Positions 7,306 to 13,969 of a DNA stretch of 15,580 nucleotides are shown here, in pieces. The translations under genes were made by a program, and so were the position numbers. The DNA is taken from contig JBBRVU010000089.1 in assembly GCA_038246575.1 (NCBI GenBank), positions 1 through 15,580 on the forward strand, written 5' to 3'. The stretch comes from JACCUZ01 sp038246575. Lineage in GTDB: Bacteria > Actinomycetota > Actinomycetes > JACCUZ01. Each line of letters opens with the position of its first letter. The stretch's first letter is position 1. The notes under the pieces were generated by a model, which made no database searches, was not told the origin of the DNA, and saw only the letters and a program-made list of their open reading frames with translations.

Positions 7306-7326
7306 CTACTACCATCACAGTAGTAG
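7306..7326. promoter_or_regulatory. BlaI-type operator between the PAP2-DedA and blaI-M56-MFS operons
   Basis: Perfect arms CTACTAC (7306-7312) and GTAGTAG (7320-7326) flank a 7-base spacer. The TACTAC-N7-GTAGTA core has the same 19-bp span as the dyad at 4480-4498. It lies 16 bases before the proposed GTG start of the blaI-like gene and 58 bases before the PAP2 start. This fits autoregulation and divergent repression. A TACCAT hexamer (7310-7315, TANNNT) lies inside the dyad and could be a -10 element; no good -35 was found. Confidence 0.85.
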
Positions 7327-7329
7327 ACG

Positions 7330-7337
7330 AAGGGCGG
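7330..7337 (+). promoter_or_regulatory. Ribosome binding site deciding the blaI start
   Basis: AAGGGCGG lies five bases before GTG 7343. It favours this start over in-frame codons further upstream, which would run through the operator. Confidence 0.6.
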
Positions 7338-7342
7338 TCACC

Positions 7343-7711
7343 GTGACACGCAAGGTCCGCGTCAAGCGGCGCGAGCGAGGCGAGCTGGCCAACGAGGTGC
7401 TGGCCGTGCTCGCCGCCGGCGACCCGCTGACCCCCGCCGAGGTTCTGGAGCGCCTGGACCGCGAGCTCGCGTACACCACGGTGATGACGACGCTGGCCCG
7501 GCTGTACGAGCGCGGCGCCGTCACCCGGGAGCGGTCGGGGCGGGCGTACGCCTACACCTGTGCGGACCCGGCTGCGGCGACCGCTCGCCAGATGCGCCGG
7601 ATGCTCGACACCGAGGGCGACCGCGAGGTGGCGCTCGCCCGCTTCCTCGACGAGCTGGACCCCGCCGACGTGCCGGTGCTCGAGCGGCTGCTGCGCGAGG
7701 CCGGTGGCTGA
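7343..7711 (+). CDS. blaI: BlaI/MecI/CopY family winged-helix repressor
   Basis: A 122-residue DNA-binding protein. The recognition helix region LAYTTVMTTLARLYERGAVT (42-61), followed by the wing RSGRAYAY (64-71), is diagnostic for the BlaI/MecI/CopY (penicillinase repressor) family. The family binds TACA/TGTA-type dyads as dimers and is inactivated by proteolysis under control of a membrane M56 peptidase. The C-terminal helix (about 94-120) is the dimerisation part. Length matches the family. The open frame begins at 7229, but GTG 7343 with its ribosome binding site excludes the operator and gives a normal N-terminus. The M56 gene follows with overlap or near-contact. No beta-lactamase is present in the window, so the name refers to the family and not to a proven role in beta-lactam resistance. 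Confidence 0.92.
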   Translation: MTRKVRVKRRERGELANEVLAVLAAGDPLTPAEVLERLDRELAYTTVMTTLARLYERGAVTRERSGRAYAYTCADPAAATARQMRRMLDTEGDREVALARFLDELDPADVPVLERLLREAGG

Positions 7712-7712
7712 C

Positions 7713-8648
7713 GTGCGCGTCTCCATCTACATCCCGCTGCTCGCCGCTCTGGTGCTCGGCCTGCTAGGCCCGTGGGTGGCGCGTCGGCTGCCCCCGGCGA
7801 CCGCGACCCGGCTGCTGACCGCTGCCGCTGCGGTGACTGCCGCGGCCACGACATTCGTTCTTGGTGTGCTCGCGTTCACCCTGGTCGCGCGGCTGGCGCC
7901 GGTGGCCGAGCTGGGCAAGTGGTCGGCGCGATCGCTTGCCGCTGCCAGCCCGGTGCCGTCCGTGGTGGCCGCGGCGGCGGTCCTGTCCGTGGTGCTGCTG
8001 GCGGTCACCGCGACCCGGGCGCTGGTGCTGCGGGCCCGCGCCATGCTCGCCGCCCGCGACCTGTGCCGACGCCTCGGTGGCGGCCCGGGGGAGCTGGTGC
8101 TGGTCGACGACGGCCCGACCGGCGTCGACCTGTTCGCCCTCCCGGTCGGGCGAGGTCGCATCGTGGCGACCCGACGCGGGTTCGCCCGGATGGCCGCGGT
8201 CGAGCGGCGGGTGGCGCTGGCCCACGAGCACGCCCACCTGCGCCTGCACCACCATCGCTACCGGCTGGCCGTCGAGCTGGCGGCCGCGGTCAACCCGGCG
8301 CTGCGCCCGCTGGTCCCAGCGATGCGACTCGCCACCGAGCGCTGGGCCGACGAGGCGGCGGCGGTCGTGGTGGGGGACCGGCCGGCCGTCGCCCGAGCCC
8401 TCGCCAACGTCGCCCTGCAGTCGCAACGGCCCGAGGTGAGCCGGCAGACCGTGGCGAGCCTGGCGTTCGGCGGGTCCCAGGTGGTCCCGCGGGTGCGGGC
8501 CCTCATCGAACCGCAGCCGCGTCGCCGGCCGGTGCTCGTGATCGCGGCGATGGTGCTGCTGCTCGTCACCGGGACCGCCGCGGTCGACGCCGAGCAGGAC
8601 GCTGAGCACCTCTTCGAGCACGTGATGATCGGGGCCAGCGGGCGGTGA
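7713..8648 (+). CDS. M56 family membrane metallopeptidase (BlaR/MecR-like sensor without penicillin-binding domain)
   Basis: A 311-residue integral membrane protease that should sense a signal and trigger inactivation of the adjacent BlaI-type repressor. The zinc site is HEHAH (residues 171-175, HExxH), with a likely third ligand Glu209 in ERWADEA. Hydrophobic segments lie at about 4-22, 34-58, 83-106 and 273-290, as in the M56 topology, with the protease domain on the cytoplasmic side. Classical BlaR1/MecR1 proteins carry a long extracellular penicillin-binding domain; here only about 20 residues follow the last helix. Mycobacterial BlaR-like proteins are similarly short. GTG 7713 (after GGTGG, one base after the blaI stop) is used; GTG 7704 would give a small overlap. 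The MFS gene follows with a 4-base overlap. Confidence 0.88.
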   Translation: MRVSIYIPLLAALVLGLLGPWVARRLPPATATRLLTAAAAVTAAATTFVLGVLAFTLVARLAPVAELGKWSARSLAAASPVPSVVAAAAVLSVVLLAVTATRALVLRARAMLAARDLCRRLGGGPGELVLVDDGPTGVDLFALPVGRGRIVATRRGFARMAAVERRVALAHEHAHLRLHHHRYRLAVELAAAVNPALRPLVPAMRLATERWADEAAAVVVGDRPAVARALANVALQSQRPEVSRQTVASLAFGGSQVVPRVRALIEPQPRRRPVLVIAAMVLLLVTGTAAVDAEQDAEHLFEHVMIGASGR

Positions 8649-9955
8649 CTCGGACGTCCGAGCACCCCAGTGACCCGCGCTGGTCGCCCTGGCGAGCCGT
8701 CGTCGGCTTCGGCGTGGTCAGCCTCGCGGCCGACATGGTCTACGAAGGCGCACGCTCGGTCTACGGCCCGCTGCTCGCTTCGCTGGGCGCCTCGGCGCTG
8801 GTGGTCGGGCTGGTGACCGGTGCGGGCGAGGGCATCGCGCTGGTGCTGCGGCTGGTGTTCGGGGCCGCGGCCGACCGCACGGGGCGCTACTGGACGCTGA
8901 CTCTGGTCGGGTACGCGCTGACCGCCGTCTGCGTCCCGTTGCTGGCGATCGCGCCGTTCCTCGGGGGAGCCGGGCTGTTCGTCGCCAGTGCCCTCATCCT
9001 CGCCGAACGGACCGGAAAGGCCGTCCGCAGCCCGGCCAAGAGCGCGCTGCTCGCCCACGCTGCCGGGGCGGTGGGGCGCGGCCGCGGATTTGCAGTTCAC
9101 AAGGCGCTGGACCAGATCGGCGCGCTGGCCGGGCCGCTGCTGGTGGCCGCGATGATCGGTCTCACCGCCGCCATCTGGCCGGCGATGGCGATCCTCGCCG
9201 TCCCCGGCGCCGCGGCGATCGCGCTGCTGGTCTGGATGCGCCGGCGGGTGCCCGACCCGGCGACCTACGACCGCGACCTGCCCGGTGAGGTCGCCGGCGA
9301 GGTGGACGGCGGTGACACCTCGTCGGGTGGACTGCGCGCCGCCGTCGGCGCGGGGATGCCCCGGGAGTTCCTCCTCTTCGCCGGGTCGGCCGGTGCTGCG
9401 ACCGCCGGGCTGCTGACCTTCGGCATCATCTCGTTCCACCTCACCCAGACCGACCTGCTGCCGGTCGCGGGCGTTCCGGTCCTCTATGCCGGTGCCATGG
9501 CGACCGCGGCCGTCGCGGCGCTGGTCAGCGGCTGGCTCTACGACCGGTGGCAGGCCAAGGTGCTGCTCGCGCTGCCGTTCCTGGTGGCCACGGTGCCGGC
9601 GCTCGCGCTCTCCGGCGGGCTCGGTGGGGCCGTGGCCGGGGTGCTGCTGTGGGGCGCCGCGGTCGGCGTGCAGGACTCGACGGTCAAGGCGCTGGTGGCC
9701 GACCTGGTGCCGGCCGGCCGCCGGGCCACGGCGTACGGCGTGTTCGCCGCGATCCAGGGGTCCGCGGCGCTCGTCGGGGGCGGCGTGGCCGGGGCGCTGT
9801 ACGAGCGGTCCATCCCGACCCTGGTCGTGGTGGTGGCGGTCAGCCAGCTGGGGGCGCTGGCGCTGCTCGCCGCGACGCTGCGGGCCAAGACGCGAACGGG
9901 GCCGCGGACCGGGTCGCCGCCGGCGAAGCCCCCCGTGCCGCCGCCGCCGAGGTGA
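8645..9955 (+). CDS. Major facilitator superfamily (MFS) transporter
   Basis: A 436-residue polytopic protein with about 12 hydrophobic segments. The loop after helix 2 carries the MFS motif A in the form GAAADRTGRYW (about residues 73-83). A central hydrophilic loop (about 200-230, DPATYDRDLPGEVAGEVDGG) separates the two six-helix halves. The second half has the related YDRWQAK loop. The start GTG overlaps the M56 stop (GTGA), so it is the third gene of the BlaI operon and probably shares its regulation. Substrate is unknown; co-regulation with envelope genes makes drug or lipid export plausible but unproven. The C-terminus is a Pro/Lys-rich tail (SPPAKPPVPPPPR). The last 116 bases overlap the end of the convergent DUF2993 gene. 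Confidence 0.87.
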   Translation: MTRTSEHPSDPRWSPWRAVVGFGVVSLAADMVYEGARSVYGPLLASLGASALVVGLVTGAGEGIALVLRLVFGAAADRTGRYWTLTLVGYALTAVCVPLLAIAPFLGGAGLFVASALILAERTGKAVRSPAKSALLAHAAGAVGRGRGFAVHKALDQIGALAGPLLVAAMIGLTAAIWPAMAILAVPGAAAIALLVWMRRRVPDPATYDRDLPGEVAGEVDGGDTSSGGLRAAVGAGMPREFLLFAGSAGAATAGLLTFGIISFHLTQTDLLPVAGVPVLYAGAMATAAVAALVSGWLYDRWQAKVLLALPFLVATVPALALSGGLGGAVAGVLLWGAAVGVQDSTVKALVADLVPAGRRATAYGVFAAIQGSAALVGGGVAGALYERSIPTLVVVVAVSQLGALALLAATLRAKTRTGPRTGSPPAKPPVPPPPR

Positions 9956-10613
9956 GGGTGACGTCGGTGCCGGTGAGCTCGACGAACAGCCCGTCCCGGC
10001 GCGCGGTGACCTTCTTGAGCACCGTCCCCTTGGGCAGGCCGCGGACCCGGTAGGTCAGCGTGAACCGGTCGGTGATCGACCCGGTGAGCGAGGCGGTCAG
10101 GGTCCGGCCGCCGCCCAGCTCCAGGGACTCCGGCTCGATCCGCAGCCGTCGGCCGTCGGCGGTCACCTTCGCCAGCGCCGTTACCGGCAGGGTCTCGCCG
10201 ATGATGGTGATGTCCCCGCGCAGCCGGACCCGGCCGCCCGGTGCGCGACTCAGCTCGCCGTCGAGCCCACCCTGACGGAGCACCTCGGCGTAGGTCACCA
10301 GGGCCTCGGCCCGCAGGCGCCCGATGTCCACGTTCCCGTTGGTGGGCAGCCCGACGTCGTGACCCGTCGCGAGAACGCTGCGCAGCCGCGACCCCTGCGC
10401 CGTCACGACCGGAGCCTCGAGCTTGACGGTGTCGAAGCGGCCTCGGGCCAGCTGGGTGAGGAACGGGAACCCCTCGATGCCCACCTTCGGATCGGTCATG
10501 CCGTCCGCCGCCAGGCTCGCCTCGGTCCGGTTGGCCACGAACCAGCGGGCCGCGCTGTCGCCACCGAGGGCGACGAGGGCGACGACGACAAGGAAGACCA
10601 CGAATCCGCGCAC
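9840..10613 (-). CDS. DUF2993 domain envelope protein (LmeA-like)
   Basis: A 257-residue protein with an N-terminal hydrophobic segment (FVVFLVVVALVALGG, about 4-18), likely a signal anchor or signal peptide, followed by a DUF2993 domain. Recognisable family stretches are VGIEGFPFLTQLARGRFDTV (44-63), the long beta-rich middle (GRVRLRGDITIIGETLPV) and TLTYRVRGLPKGTVLKKVTA (185-204), ending in DGLFVELTG. In mycobacteria the DUF2993 protein LmeA acts in lipomannan elongation; that role is only an analogy here. The GTG start at 10613 has a poor ribosome binding site. It lies 49 bases downstream of the alditol oxidase gene on the same strand. The last 38 residues are an Ala/Pro/Ser-rich tail encoded entirely within the overlap with the MFS gene. 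Confidence 0.82.
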   Translation of the reverse strand: MRGFVVFLVVVALVALGGDSAARWFVANRTEASLAADGMTDPKVGIEGFPFLTQLARGRFDTVKLEAPVVTAQGSRLRSVLATGHDVGLPTNGNVDIGRLRAEALVTYAEVLRQGGLDGELSRAPGGRVRLRGDITIIGETLPVTALAKVTADGRRLRIEPESLELGGGRTLTASLTGSITDRFTLTYRVRGLPKGTVLKKVTARRDGLFVELTGTDVTLTSAAAARGASPAATRSAAPFASWPAASRRAAPAPPAG

Positions 10614-10662
10614 CCGAAACGGTAACCCGTGCCGAGGCGGCCGCTGACCACGCGCCCGTCGG

Positions 10663-11916
10663 CTACCGGACCGCGGCGAACAGCTCGTCGACGTAAGCGT
10701 TGGCGAACGTGCGGTCCGGGTCGAGGCGGTGCATCAACGCTGCATAGTCGTCCGCCCGGGGATAGCGGTCGAGCAGGGCCGGGCCGTGCTGGCTGACGAC
10801 CTTGCCCCAGTGCCGGCGCGGCGCGAAGGGCGCGAGCCGCTCCTCGATCAGGGCGACCACGGGCAGGACCGCGTCGACGTCGAGGTCCCAGGTGAAGTGC
10901 AGCGTCACGCTGTCGCGGGCGTAGGCCGGACTCAGCCACAGGTCGTCGGCTGCGACCGCGCGGATCTCGGCGACCTGCAGCACCCGGGCGATCGGCTCCG
11001 CGATCTCGGCCAGGGCCTGCACGGCCGCTGTGCCGTCGGATCGGTCGACGAAGTACTCCGTCTGCAGCTCCTCGCCGCTGGACGGGGTGAAGTCCAGGCG
11101 GAAGTGCGGCAGTCGCTCGTGCCACGGACCCGGAACGCCGAGCTGCTCGGTGCACGCCTGCGTCGGCATCCCCGGCACCGGGTGCCGCGCCTCGTCGGCG
11201 CGGCGCGCGCCCGGCCAGGCGGCGGGCGCCGCACCTCCGTTGTCCTCCGGGGCCAGGAGCTTGCGCCACACCTGGCAGGTCACCGGCGAGCGCCAGGTGG
11301 TGAGGACGCTGACGCTGTAGGCGCTGGCGAGGATCTCGTCGAGGTCCTCCGTCAGCAAGTCCAGCGGTAGGTCGTCATCGACCACCTGGAGCATGTCGTA
11401 CGCCGGCACCAGGTCGAGGGTGAGTCTGCGCACGATGCCGAGGGCGCCGAGCGCGACGACGGAACCCGCGAAGTCGGGGTCGGCCCGGCGCAGCGTCTGC
11501 ACGGTGCCGTCCGCCGTCACGAGCTCGAGAGCCCCGACCGACGACGCGAGCCCCTGGTTGCCGGTGCCCGAGCCGTGCGTGCCGGTCGCGACCGCGCCGG
11601 CCACCGAGATGTGCGGCAGCGACCCGAGGTTGCGCAGCGCCAGCCCCTGGGCCTGCAGCGCGGTCGCCACCTCGCCGTAGCGCAGCCCGGCCGGAACCAC
11701 CGCCTGCATCGCCGCCCGGTCGATCTCGAGGTCGCGGGGCATCCGGGCGAGCGACACGAGGTCGCCGGTGGTGTCCGCGACCGGGCTGAAGGAGTGCCGG
11801 GTGCCCAGCGCGCGGATCGCGTTCGAGCCGGCGACCAGGGCCGAGAGCTCGTCGAGCGAGGTCGGCTCGTGCACGCGGCGAGCGCCGTAGGTGAGGTTCC
11901 CCGCCCAGTTGTCCAC
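10663..11916 (-). CDS. aldO: FAD-dependent alditol oxidase (AldO/xylitol oxidase type)
   Basis: A 417-residue cytoplasmic flavoenzyme that closely matches Streptomyces coelicolor AldO (418 residues) from memory. AldO oxidises the terminal hydroxyl of polyols such as xylitol and sorbitol to an aldehyde and forms hydrogen peroxide. LGTRHSFSPV contains His41, equivalent to the covalent FAD attachment histidine. SLPHISVAGAVATGTHGSG is the conserved FAD-domain segment. The substrate residues Glu317 and Arg319 (EIR), His340 and Thr342 (HFTW) and Lys372 (HWGK) are all present, at a constant offset of three from AldO numbering. GTG 11916 was chosen because MDNWAGNLTYGA aligns with the AldO N-terminus; a 25-codon upstream extension (TTG) is unconvincing. 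The ribosome binding site is weak. DUF2993 follows on the same strand. Confidence 0.92.
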   Translation of the reverse strand: MDNWAGNLTYGARRVHEPTSLDELSALVAGSNAIRALGTRHSFSPVADTTGDLVSLARMPRDLEIDRAAMQAVVPAGLRYGEVATALQAQGLALRNLGSLPHISVAGAVATGTHGSGTGNQGLASSVGALELVTADGTVQTLRRADPDFAGSVVALGALGIVRRLTLDLVPAYDMLQVVDDDLPLDLLTEDLDEILASAYSVSVLTTWRSPVTCQVWRKLLAPEDNGGAAPAAWPGARRADEARHPVPGMPTQACTEQLGVPGPWHERLPHFRLDFTPSSGEELQTEYFVDRSDGTAAVQALAEIAEPIARVLQVAEIRAVAADDLWLSPAYARDSVTLHFTWDLDVDAVLPVVALIEERLAPFAPRRHWGKVVSQHGPALLDRYPRADDYAALMHRLDPDRTFANAYVDELFAAVR

Positions 11917-11988
11917 ACCCTCATCGTTGCCGACCGGGACGAATGCGCGAAACGGGCGCCGGCGCAAGCCGCCGCTCCGGACCACCGT

Positions 11989-12015
11989 CAAGTTTTTGCC
12001 ACTCTTGGGACAAAT
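11989..12015 (+). promoter_or_regulatory. AT-rich promoter-like island upstream of the peptidase gene
   Basis: A short AT-rich patch (with TTTTTG and GGGACAAATG) stands out in the 195-base divergent gap between the alditol oxidase start and the secreted peptidase gene. TTGCCA (11996-12001) could be a -35 element, but no convincing -10 was found. Promoters for both directions must lie in this gap. Confidence 0.3.
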
Positions 12016-12109
12016 GGGGTTCAGGGGGCCGCTGTGGCAGTCGAGGCTGAACTCTGTGCGCCGGTGCAGGCCGGCGCCGCCAGGGCCGGAACGAGTCGGA
12101 CGACGCTAG
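12014..12109 (+). CDS. Possible 31-codon upstream ORF (leader peptide) before the peptidase gene
   Basis: ATG 12014, with a weak GGGA four bases upstream, opens a 31-codon frame that ends in TAG two bases before ATG 12112. The peptide is basic (seven Arg in the second half) and matches nothing I know. Its position could allow translational coupling to the main gene, which itself lacks a Shine-Dalgarno sequence. Complementary 10-base arms (12015-12024 and 12047-12056, with three G-U pairs) could fold the start of this frame into a hairpin. It may equally be untranslated leader. Confidence 0.28.
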   Translation: MGFRGPLWQSRLNSVRRCRPAPPGPERVGRR

Positions 12110-12111
12110 CG

Positions 12112-13485
12112 ATGCGGGAGCAGCTTGTGCAGCAGGGGTGGAAGCAGGCACGTCGGGGACTGACCGGCTTGCGTGGTCTGGTGGCGGTGACCGCTCTGGC
12201 GGTCGGGGTCAGCATCGTGCCGGGCGCCGCGTTCGCCGCAACGGCCCCCGCGCCGCCGCCTGCCCCGGTGTCGCCGGAGCCGGCCCCCGGGCAGAGCGAG
12301 GGGTTCGCGCCGTACCTCCCGCAGGTGTCCTGCGACCCGACGATCAAGCCGGGCACGGCCTCGTTCCGCTCCACGATGCTGGCCGCGTACGGCGGCCGCG
12401 ATCTGGGCGTGGCCCGGTCCTGCGAGATCGGCGCGCGCAGCGAGCACAAGGAAGGCCGGGCCTGGGACTGGGGCCTGGACTCGTCCAAGCCCGCGGAGAA
12501 GGCGCTCGCCACCGCGTTCCTCGACTGGCTGCTGGCGCCCGGCGAGAACGGCATGAGCGCGCTGAACGCGCGACGGCTCGGCGTCATGTACGTCATCTAC
12601 GACGGTCGGATCTGGAGCTCGTACCGGGCCGGCGAGGGCTGGCGCCCGTACTCCGGTGGCGAGAGCCACGGCGACCACCTGCACATCTCGCTGGCTTGGA
12701 CCGGCGCGATGGCCCGCGCGTCCTGGTGGACCGGCAAGGCCGCCGCGACCGACTACGGACCGTGCGTGGAGTACACCGGAGTGGCCGCGTCGCCCTGGTC
12801 CGCCCCGCGCGCGACCCCCTGCCCCACCCCGATCAACGTGATGACCCTGACCGGCACGCCGCTGCTGAAGCAGGGCTCCACCGGCCCGTACGTCACCCAG
12901 CTGCAGCGGTTGCTCGGCGTCAGCCCGGTGTCCGGGTTCTTCGGGCCGATCACCGAGGCTGCGGTGCGTGCGCTGCAGCAGAGCGGGGGCCTGTCCGTGA
13001 CCGGCACGACGACGCCGCCTACCTGGGCGGCCGCGCGGGGTGGCACCAGCCCCGCCCCGGTCGTGTCGCCGCCGCCAGCGACGCCGAGCACGCAGACCGT
13101 GACGGCCGGGCGCTCGCTGCCGGCCCGGATGACTGTCAAGGTCCGTCCTGGCGACACCCTCGGCACGATCGCCAAGCGCTGGCGCTCGACGGTGGCGGCC
13201 ATCAGGTCCGCGAGCGGGTTGCGCAGCGACGTGATCCAGGTCGGTCAGCGGCTCAGCGTGCCGGTGCGCTCCGGGCTCACCCGCTACACCTGGAAGAAGC
13301 GCTCGGTCGGCGATCGCAACCGTGCGGTCAAGGTGCTGCAGTCGTCGATGGGGATGCGCAAGAAGTACCGCACCGGCTTCTTCGGGCCCAAGACCGAACG
13401 CAAGGTGGACAAGCTGAAGGCCCGGCGCGGCTGGAGCGCCGACGGTGTGGCCGGCCCCGGGGTGTGGCGGGCGCTCGGCGCCTGA
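12112..13485 (+). CDS. Secreted M15/LAS-like metallopeptidase with peptidoglycan-binding, LysM and second peptidoglycan-binding domains
   Basis: A 457-residue exported protein likely to cut or remodel peptidoglycan. The signal peptide has basic residues (KQARRGLTGLRG), a hydrophobic core and a probable cleavage site after AFA (residue 42), followed by an Ala/Pro-rich linker. The catalytic region (about 72-210) has SEHKEGRAWD (110-119) and HGDHLH (186-191). This resembles the SxHxxGxAxD and HxH zinc motifs of LAS/M15 peptidases, with His112, Asp119, His189 and His191 as candidate ligands or neighbours. A first PGB-like domain (about 250-308), a LysM (about 340-384, VRPGDTLGTIAKRW) and a second PGB domain (about 395-456, FFGPKTERKVDK) follow, joined by Pro/Thr linkers. 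Cys74, Cys104, Cys218 and Cys237 may form disulfides. ATG 12112 lacks a ribosome binding site; GTG 12034 after AGGGGG is in frame but would give an overlong signal peptide N-region. Confidence 0.82.
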   Translation: MREQLVQQGWKQARRGLTGLRGLVAVTALAVGVSIVPGAAFAATAPAPPPAPVSPEPAPGQSEGFAPYLPQVSCDPTIKPGTASFRSTMLAAYGGRDLGVARSCEIGARSEHKEGRAWDWGLDSSKPAEKALATAFLDWLLAPGENGMSALNARRLGVMYVIYDGRIWSSYRAGEGWRPYSGGESHGDHLHISLAWTGAMARASWWTGKAAATDYGPCVEYTGVAASPWSAPRATPCPTPINVMTLTGTPLLKQGSTGPYVTQLQRLLGVSPVSGFFGPITEAAVRALQQSGGLSVTGTTTPPTWAAARGGTSPAPVVSPPPATPSTQTVTAGRSLPARMTVKVRPGDTLGTIAKRWRSTVAAIRSASGLRSDVIQVGQRLSVPVRSGLTRYTWKKRSVGDRNRAVKVLQSSMGMRKKYRTGFFGPKTERKVDKLKARRGWSADGVAGPGVWRALGA

Positions 13486-13524
13486 GACGTCTAGCGCCGC
13501 CCGTGGATGGGTAGGCGACCGGGC

Positions 13525-13935
13525 ATGCCGACCTCGACCGTGCCCGACGACGTACGCCAGCTGCTCGAAGCGCCCAACCCCGCGGTGATCACCTGTGTGC
13601 GCGCAGACGGGCAGCCGGTGTCCGTCGCGACGTGGTACCTGATGGATGGCGACCGCGTCCTGGTCAACATGGACGAGGGCCGCAAGCGCCTGGACTACCT
13701 GCGTGCCGACCCGCGGGTGAGCCTGACGGTGCTGGCCGAGGGCGACTGGTACACCCACGTGAGCATGCAGGGCCGGGTCGTCGAGATGAGCGACGACGAG
13801 GGGCTGGCCGGCATCGACCGGCTGTCCCGGCACTACCGGGCCAAGGACTACCCGAACCGCGAGCGGGGCCGGGTCAACGCGTGGATCGAGGTCGACCGCT
13901 GGCACGGCTGGGGCGCCACCACGACCAGCGACTGA
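13525..13935 (+). CDS. Pyridoxamine 5'-phosphate oxidase-like (PPOX class, probably F420-dependent) protein
   Basis: A 136-residue small cytoplasmic protein with the split-barrel fold of flavin/F420-binding oxidoreductases. Typical segments are PNPAVITCVRADGQPVSVATWYLMDGDRVLVNMDEGRKRLDYLRADPRVSLTVL in outline, then GDWYTHVSMQGRVVEM and the closing beta-strand with RVNAWIEVDRWHGWG. The pattern of RKRLDYLRADPRVSL plus WHGWG is common in actinobacterial F420-dependent PPOX proteins, but the cofactor cannot be proven by eye. ATG 13525 is used because the conserved N-terminus (TVPDDVRQLLEAPN) begins there. It is 39 bases after the secreted peptidase gene; no terminator was seen between them. It converges with the helicase gene. 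Substrate unknown. Confidence 0.85.
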   Translation: MPTSTVPDDVRQLLEAPNPAVITCVRADGQPVSVATWYLMDGDRVLVNMDEGRKRLDYLRADPRVSLTVLAEGDWYTHVSMQGRVVEMSDDEGLAGIDRLSRHYRAKDYPNRERGRVNAWIEVDRWHGWGATTTSD

Positions 13936-13946
13936 GCCGACCGTAC

Positions 13947-13967
13947 CGCCACACCGATCGAGTGGCG
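13947..13967. terminator. Possible weak bidirectional hairpin terminator
   Basis: CGCCAC (13947-13952) and GTGGCG (13962-13967) form a 6-bp stem with a 9-base loop in the 34-base gap between the convergent PPOX and helicase stops. It has no T-tract and the stem is short, so this is tentative. Confidence 0.3.
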
Positions 13968-13969
13968 AG

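Noticed and set aside
7764..9439. Long minus-strand open frames opposite the M56 and MFS genes
   Set aside because: They are shadows of membrane-protein genes. The plus-strand genes have zinc and MFS motifs and coupled stop/start overlaps.
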